This document shows, one piece after another, positions 57,337 through 64,000 of a DNA stretch of 64,000 nt. The stretch comes from Liquidambar formosana (Eukaryota > Streptophyta > Magnoliopsida > Saxifragales > Altingiaceae). The notes beneath the pieces were generated by a model. That model worked only from the letters and a program-made list of their open reading frames with translations. It was not told where the DNA came from and did not search any database. Positions within the stretch are counted from its first letter, which is position 1. Each line of letters starts with the position of its first letter. Made by a program: the position numbers and the translations under genes. The DNA lies in the NCBI GenBank assembly GCA_039720395.1, contig CM077827.1, positions 14,237,615 through 14,301,614 of the forward strand. The letters run 5' to 3'.

Positions 57337-58398
57337 GTGGGATATCCTAAAGAGAGTTTAGGATACTATTTCTATTATCCTGATGAACAAAAGGTGTTTG
57401 TTAGTAAGTTTGCAGTCTTTCTTGAAAAAGAGTTTATTCAAGAAGGAGGCAACAACAGGAAAATAGAACTCAAAGAATTGTCTGATGAGACACAAACCGA
57501 CAGTAATCCCACCCCTGTCCCTGATGAGATAGAACCCACTAATGTACCACAGCCTCTTCGTAGATCGAGTATGGTATCTGTTGCACCTGAGAGATATGGA
57601 TTTCTCAACCATAATGCAAAGGAATTGTTCCTTGGTGATAGAGAACACCCAGATGACCCTATTACTTATGGACAGGTGATATCGGATATTGATTCGAACA
57701 AATGGCTAGAAGCTATGAAATCTGAAATGGACTCGATGTATTGCAACAAAGTCTGGACTTTAGTTGATCCACCAGAAGGTATAGTACCTATTGGCTGCAA
57801 ATGGATCTTTAAAAGGAAGATAGGCTCAAATGGAAAGGTAGAGACCTACAAAGCTAGGCTAGTGGCGAAAGGTTACCGACAAAGACATGGTATTGATTAT
57901 GAGGAAACCTTCTCACCTGTGGCTATGCTTAAGTCCATTAGGATCTTGTTAGCTATAGCTGCACACTACGATTATGAGATATGGTAAATGGATGTAAAGA
58001 CCGCTTTCCTTAATGGCAATATTGAGGAAGACCTTTATATGCAGCAACCTGAGGGTTTTACATCTAGTGGTGAGGACCACAAAGTGTGCAAGCAACAACG
58101 GTCCATTTATGGACTTAAACAAGCTTCTAGAAGCTAGAACATCCGATTCGATGAGGCAATCAAATCGTTTGGTTTCCTACAGAATATGGATGAACCATAT
58201 GTGTACAAGAAGGTTAGTGGGAGTGCGATTACTTTCCTGGTCCTATATGTTGATAACATTCTACTTATTGGAAATAATGTAGAAACGTTATCAAAAGTGA
58301 AAGAGTGGCTTTCATAGAATTTCTCCATGAAAGATTTGGGAGAAGCATCCTATATTCTAGGAATAAAGGTCTATAGAGATAGATCTAAAAGGATGCTA
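57337..58398 (+). pseudogene. rt: Element F reverse transcriptase, 5' part, decayed
   Basis: RT of the copia type: WTLVDPPEGIVPIGCKWIFK, TYKARLVAKGYRQRHGIDYE, TFSPVAMLKSIRILLAIAA. A TAA at 57985-57987, a TAG near 58135 and a TAG near 58315 interrupt a frame that otherwise stays constant. The active site reads YVDN (LYVDNILLIGNN) rather than the usual YVDD, so one catalytic Asp is lost. Element G interrupts the gene at 58398/58399. Confidence 0.88.
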
Positions 58399-60509
58399 TG
58401 TCACGCCCCAAAAATAGCCTTCTCATAGCCTAATGAGGTGGTGACAGAACTAACACTTCTCTATAACTAAACATTCACATGTATATCAAACTAATTAACT
58501 GGTAAATACCTTCATTTACAATATAACTACTTAAAGGTATTACAACTTCTCAAAATACAAACAACTAAACAGTTCAAAAGTTCAAATTCTCTAAACTTAT
58601 ATTTACATAATCAAAAGTTTGTCCACACTTTTAAATTTGCTCGATCTCCCTTCCATTACTGGTTCTCTACTCCTGTAGGATGTTATTAAAATAACATCGT
58701 GAGCTATTAATGGCTCAATGAGGTTTATCACATAATAAATCACATATCAACTCAATATAAATCATTTAAAAATACAACTCAATATGCATATTCTCAATGC
58801 AACTACTCATACCTGTCTCTTGCTTATCTTGAACAACCTGAAATAAAATTTAATAGCATGCTTGTCTACTCATACAAAATATACTATTTATGACCACAGC
58901 ACACACCGCTAATCATGTGTGTATACCATATCACTGGCCTTGCCCTCAAAAATGATATGGCATATTAGTGCACTAACTGTAGGGTAATCTTTACCCAGTC
59001 GTCTCTTCTCAACTTCTCAACATATATAATTTTCTCAATGTAAATGAATAAATTGCTCATGCATACTTCTCATGCATTATCAAATATACTCAACTTCTCA
59101 ACAACATGTAATAACTTCTCAATGTAAATATATAACATGCTCATGGGTATTTCTCAAAGTTCTCATGCATAATCAATTCCAATCATATAAACTTTTTACT
59201 ACAAAAACAACGATCTAACAATATATCAATAAAAGAAATTTTATGGTTTAAGAAAACTAAATTTGGAGTTCATTTATACCATTTTCATACAAAAAGGCAA
59301 AATGGTCATTTGATTCAATAAATTTCAAACTTCATTAAATTTAGTCAAATTGAACTAGATTGTAGTGTTCTTTAATAAGAGCATTACGTTTCAAGTTTCA
59401 ACATTATCAGACTTAATATGAAGATTTTATGTACTTTTAATGTAAAATACATTTATGTTCAACCAAACAATGCCTTAACTTTCTAATAAACTATTATTTT
59501 TATTTTTATAGAAATTTAAAAATAATTCTAGGTCAAACCGGGTCAAAATTGGTCAAATCGGGTCAAAATTGCCCAAACCGGATCAAATTGGGTCAAAATT
59601 AACCAAAACGGGTCAAACCGGTCAAACCGGTCAAACCCGAGTCAAACCGGGTCAGATCGGGTCATCCGGGTCAACCCGTATCAACTGTTCATCCTCTTCC
59701 TTCATTTTCTCTGATTTTCTACTATGTTTTCTTGAATTTTACAGAACTTTAAAAATTTCCATAGGCTTCATTTCTCAACCAAATTTTACGAATTTGGTGT
59801 CTATGAAAAGCTTTTCAGCATCTAGTATTTGTTAAAAATGAAAAAGGTGAGCTAAAGTTAACAAAATTTCCTGAAAATGAGAAAAACTCTATTTCTGTTT
59901 TGTAATTGTTTCTCTTAACATACTTTGAGTTAAATCACCAAATTTTACCAGCTTTTTCTCCATACTATTAGATATATCCAGTAAAAATTTTATAGCTAAA
60001 CACAATCATATACAAAAGACACGAATTTTCTAAGTTTCTTGGAAGCCATTAATGGGTATTTAAGCTTCAACACATACTTAAACTTTAAAACTACTTAAAT
60101 TCCTTCTAAAGCACAAACATTCACTGCTAATAGGAGACAAACCTCACCTGAAATTGAGGATTGCAACTTCAATTCCAAGTCTTTAGCTAGAATTTGAAAT
60201 TTCCTCTTCCGTTGTTTCTAAACGGGTTCTCTCTTTATGTCTTTCTCTCCTTCCTTCTCTCTTTCTCTCTTCATTCTCTACATATTCTCCTGACTTAGTG
60301 CTCTAAAGACATATATATATATCAAGGGAAGGAGTGGTCGGTGTTCATGCACCACCGCTTCCCCTCCTCCTTCCACGTCCTGCTTGTTTGACAGCAAAAT
60401 TTTTATTTATTTATTTATTTATTTTATTATTATCACTATTATTATTATTATTATTATGTTTGTTTGTTTGGTTTTTTTTTTTTCCTAAATATATTCATAG
60501 GTTATTACA
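58399..60509 (-). repeat. Element G LTR, complete (3' LTR)
   Basis: About 2.1 kb. The minus strand starts TGTAATAACC at 60509, right after a purine-rich stretch (AAGGGTGGTAGAA), and ends GGGCGTGACA at 58399. It contains a decamer repeat array (59531-59690) and a TATATATATA promoter-like run at about 60310-60322. Target duplication TGCTA at 58394-58398 and 63141-63145. Confidence 0.9.
59531..59690. repeat. Decamer array (GGTCAAA-type) in element G LTR
   Basis: More than ten imperfect copies of ggtcaaa(a/c)(c/t)(c/t)g in a row, mostly on a 10-base step. Confidence 0.85.
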
Positions 60510-60554
60510 TTCTACCACCCTTAAAGAAGATTTCGTCCTCGAAATCGACGTACC

Positions 60555-62860
60555 TTATATATCAAAAAGTTGCGGGTGTTTCTTCTTCATCTCAGATTCC
60601 AACTCCCAAGAAGCTTCATTCTCATCATGATGATTCCATTGTATCTTCACTAATGGAACATCCTTGGTTCGCAACTTCTTTATACTCCTATCTAGTACTC
60701 GAACTGGCTCCTCAGAATAAGTAATATCTTTTGCTAATTTAAGGTCACTAAAATCAATGACATGAGAAACATCTCGCACGTACTTTCTCAACATGGATAC
60801 ATGAAAAACATCATGTATTCCCGACAATTCTAGGGGTAGTTCAAGTCGATAAGCTACCTTACCCACCCTTTCTGAGATTTTAAATGGCCCAACAAATCGT
60901 GGTGATAGCTTTCCTTTCTTCTTTCCAAAGCGCATGACTCCTCGAATAGGAGATACTTTGAGTAGAACTTGATCGCCCACTTCAAACTCTAGGTTTCTTC
61001 TATGTTGATCTACGTAGCTCTTTTGACGACTTTGTGCTGGTACATAATCTCTCTTTGATAACTGATATTTTCTCAGTAGTTTCTCGAATCAATTCAGGAC
61101 CTAGCAATTCTCTATCTCCTACTTCAGCCCAACACATCGGTGATCTACATGGTCTACCATATAGAGCCTCGAACGGTGCCATTCCAATGCTAGCTTAATA
61201 GCTATTGTTGTACGCAAACTCAATAAGTGGAAGATGATTTTCCCATGTGCCTTGAAAATCAATAACGCAAGCTCGTATCATATCTTCCATTATTTGGTTT
61301 ACGCGTTCTGTCTGTCCATCAGTCTGCGAATGAGAGGTAGTGCTCAAGTGTATAGATGTCCCAAAAGCATTTTGAAGACCTTTCCACAATTTCGAAGTAA
61401 AACATGCATCTCAATCTGATACTATAGACACAGGAACACCATGAAGTCTAACAATTTCTTAAATATACATTCTATTCATTTTCTTAATAGAGTACGAGAT
61501 ACTATAGGGAATAAAATGTGCTGATTTTGTTAAACGATCTACTACTACCCATACTGTATCATGTCCTTGTCTAGTTCTGGGTAAACCCGTAACAAAATCC
61601 ATAGTTATATGTTCCCATTTCCATCCTGCAATTGGTAGCGGTTGAAGGAGTCCAGGTGGTTTTTGTCGTTCTGGTTTTACTTGTTGACATGTAAGGCACT
61701 TTGTCACAAACTCCGCCGTATCTTGCTTCATTCCTTTCCACCAAAATTGTCTTTTAAGATCTTTATACATCTTTGTGCTTCCAGGATGTACAGTAAACTT
61801 TGAGTGATGTGCTTGTTTCAGTATTTCATTCTTAAGTTCAGCTACATTGGGTACACAAAGCCTATCTCGAAACCTCATACCATCATCTTTTCCTTTAACC
61901 CATATAATGGGATCCTTTTCCACCATTTTTGTGAACCACGTCTGAAATTCTACATCTTGTTTTTGTGCTTGTAAAACTTTTTCAATCAATCCTGGCTGTA
62001 CAACTATAGTGCAAAGATGCGCTTTCTCATCTAGTAGTGATATCTGTATATCATATTCCGCCAATATCTCTAACATGCGCCATTCCTGTAGCATAAGAAA
62101 AGCAATAAACCCTTGCGGCTTACGACTTAAGGCATCTGCAACTACATTTGCTTTGCTAGGATGATGTTGAAGAGAAAAATCATAATCTTTGAGTAGCTCC
62201 ATCCATCTTCGTTGTCTCATATTTAAATCCTTCTGAGAGAATATATACTTTAAACTTTTATGATCAGAGAAAAGATCAAACTTCTCGCCATACAGATAGT
62301 GTCTCCATATCTTCAAAGCAAAGACTACTGCTGCTAATTCCAAATCACGAGTTGGATAATTTAACTCATGGGGTTTAAGTTGTCGTGACGCATAAGCAAC
62401 TACCTTTTCATTCTGCATCAAAACACAACCTAGACCTTGATGTGACGCATCACTATAAATAGTAAGTCCAACACCATTTTTAGGAATAATAAGAACAGGT
62501 GCCGATGTTAACTTTTGCTTCAAAGTTTGAAAGGCACGCTCACAAATATCATCCCAAATAAACTTTACATCCTTCCTCGTCAAACGAGTCAATGGTGTCG
62601 CAATTCGTGAAAATCCCTCAATAAATCTTCTATAGTATCCTGCCATTCCAAGAAAACTTTGCACTTCTGTCGGTGTTGTAGGCTGCTTCCATTGAAGAAC
62701 CGCTTCCACCTTTTCTGGATCTACCGAAATCCCTTCTTTTGAAACTACATGCCCTAAAAATTTGACTTGCTCTAACAAAAAATCGCATTTCTCCAATTTC
62801 GCATACAACTTGTGTTCCCACAACGTTTGTAGTGTTATACGTAAACGGGTTCTCTCTTTA
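60555..62860 (-). pseudogene. pol: Element G pol (chromovirus, Tekay/Del-like), 5'-truncated and decayed
   Basis: Minus strand. It begins inside the RT thumb ([25 protein letters not shown]), then RNase H ([47 protein letters not shown]). The integrase zinc region and core follow ([41 protein letters not shown]). The first long frame ends near 61459. Further pieces carry HSQTDGQTERVNQIMEDM (61195-61389) and [15 protein letters not shown] (61000-61182). A C-terminal frame (60555-60980) has SPRFVGPFKISERVG and a chromodomain-like end (VKIQWNHHDENEASWELES). Gag, protease and most of RT, including YVDD, are absent. Confidence 0.88.
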
Positions 62861-63140
62861 TGTCTTTCTCTCCTTCCTTCTCTCTTTCTCTCTTCATTCT
62901 CTGCATATTCTACTGACTTAGTGCTCTAAAGACATATATATATATATCAAGGGAAGGAGTGGGCGGTGTTCATGCACCATCGCTTCCCCTCCTCCCTCCA
63001 CGTCCTGCTTGCTTGATAGCAAAATTTTTATTTATTTATTTATTTATTTTATTATTATCACTATTATTATTATTATTATTATGTTTGTTTGTTTGGTTTT
63101 TTTTTTTTTTTTAATATAAATATATTCATAGGTTATTACA
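62842..63140 (-). repeat. Element G 5' LTR remnant (outer 299 bp)
   Basis: Matches 60219-60509 base for base apart from small indels and substitutions, from taaacgggttctctc to ggttattaca. Only the outer end of the 5' LTR survives; it joins directly to the RT thumb of G, so the rest of the LTR, the PBS, gag, protease and most of RT are deleted. Confidence 0.9.
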
Positions 63141-63979
63141 TGCTAGGTCTCTCCCAATCTTTGTCCATAGACAAAATATTGAAAAGGTTCAATTTAGAAG
63201 ATTCCAAAAGAGGTCTAATTCCTGTTAGGCATGGAATCAAGTTGTCTAAAAACATGGCACCTAAAACTCCAGAGGAGATTGCGTACATGAGGACGATTCC
63301 CTATGCTTCTGTAGTAGGGAGTCTAATGTATGCCATGTTATGTACAAGACCAGATATTGCTTTTGGTGTAAGTGTTACAAGCAGATATCAGGCAGACCCA
63401 GGTGTGAAACACTGGGAAGCAGTCAAGGCTGTCCTTAAGTACTTAAGAAGAACTAAGGAGCTATTCCTTGTCTATGGAGGAAGAAACTTAGAAATGGTTG
63501 GTTATACAGATTCAGATTTTCAATCTGACGATGATGATAGGAAATCAACATCGGGGTATGTTTTCACCTTGAATAGTGGAGCTGTAAGTTGGAGGAGCTG
63601 TAAACAGGATGTTACAGCGGACTCCACTACAGAGGCTGAGTACATTGTTGCATCAAAGGCGGCAAAGGAAGCTGTTTGGATAAAGAAGTTCATTATTGAA
63701 CTGGGAGTAGTTCCTGCCATTGAGAAGCCCTTGCCATTGTTTTGTGACAACAACAGGGCTATTGCTCAAGCCAAGGAACCACGGTCTCATCAAAAGTCCA
63801 AACACATTAAGCGTCGATTCCATGTGATTAGAGAGATCATTGGAAGAGGTGATATTAGCATACAGAAGATTCACACAACAGAGAATGTAGTAAATCCCTT
63901 CACTAAAGCTATAACCCAAGAGCAGTTGGATCACCACAGACAGGAAATGGGTATTAGATACATTGTGGATTGGCTATAG
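63141..63979 (+). pseudogene. rt-rh: Element F reverse transcriptase/RNase H, 3' part
   Basis: Resumes the F frame exactly after element G (GLSQSLSIDKILKRFN), then SKNMAPKTPEEIAYM, YASVVGSLMYAMLCTRPDIA and RNase H (GYTDSDFQSDDDDRKSTSGY, TEAEYIVASKAAKEAVWIKK, KHIKRRFHVIREIIGRGDI), ending at TAG 63977-63979. It is open over its whole length, in contrast to the 5' half. Confidence 0.9.
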
Positions 63980-64000
63980 TGCAAGTGGGAGATTGTTAGA
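63980..64000 (+). repeat. Element F polypurine tract and start of its 3' LTR
   Basis: Polypurine tract gcaagtgggagat, then TGTTAGA from 63994, identical to the first seven bases of the 5' LTR at 50888. The LTR continues past the window. Confidence 0.85.

Noticed and set aside
60308..60480. Microsatellites (TA and TTA runs) as a separate feature
   Set aside because: They are part of the element G LTR and occur again in its second copy at 62935-63110.

Overview
This is a plant nuclear window, most likely from a eudicot with a repeat-rich genome. It has one intact host gene and no bacterial, CRISPR or organellar features. The host gene is the nuclear gene for plastid ribosomal protein L17 (+ strand, exons 18561-18771 and 22456-22865). 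Almost everything else is LTR retrotransposons nested inside one another. I cannot name the species.

Left block (1-17290), a four-deep nest read from outside in. E is an LTR fragment of a Ty3/gypsy Tat-type element (+, 16278-17290). D is a SIRE-like copia element (-, LTR 14919-16277, decayed gag and integrase down to 12514) inserted in E. B is a Tat element (-, LTR 9803-12513, gag-protease 5671-8925, RT/RNase H down to 3941) inserted in the integrase region of D. A is a second Tat family (-, LTR about 2599-3940, gag running off the window at base 1) inserted in the RNase H region of B.

Middle (17291-25140): unique sequence, the L17 gene with a 3.7-kb intron holding an old LTR-element remnant, then low-complexity intergenic DNA and a possible Mutator-like fragment.

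Right block (about 25141-64000): H is a Tat-type LTR plus 3' region (-) whose 162-bp tandem array is interrupted by C. C is a large Tat element (+, 5' LTR 30285-33335, decayed gag-pol 34277-41513, 3' LTR from 49085). Between pol and 3' LTR, C carries 7.6 kb of extra sequence with two antisense genes: a DUF7745/plant-mobile-domain-like gene (41901-43167) and a six-exon plant mobile domain gene (43632-47341) whose introns all have GT-AG ends and phase 0. F is an Angela/BARE-like copia element (+, 50888 to its 3' LTR start at 63994) inserted in the 3' LTR of C. G is a truncated chromovirus (-, 58399-63140) inserted in the F reverse transcriptase gene with a visible 5-bp target duplication (TGCTA).

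The three primer-binding sites of A, B and C are the same 18-mer. The Tat LTRs A, B, C and H each carry a different palindromic module about 130-200 bp upstream of the TATA box, and the module of C is also found upstream of both antisense genes. The antisense mobile-domain genes together with these modules are the most interesting part of the window. Plant mobile domain proteins MAIN and MAIL1 act in transposon silencing, so a retrotransposon carrying such genes could be interfering with silencing; that role is inference.
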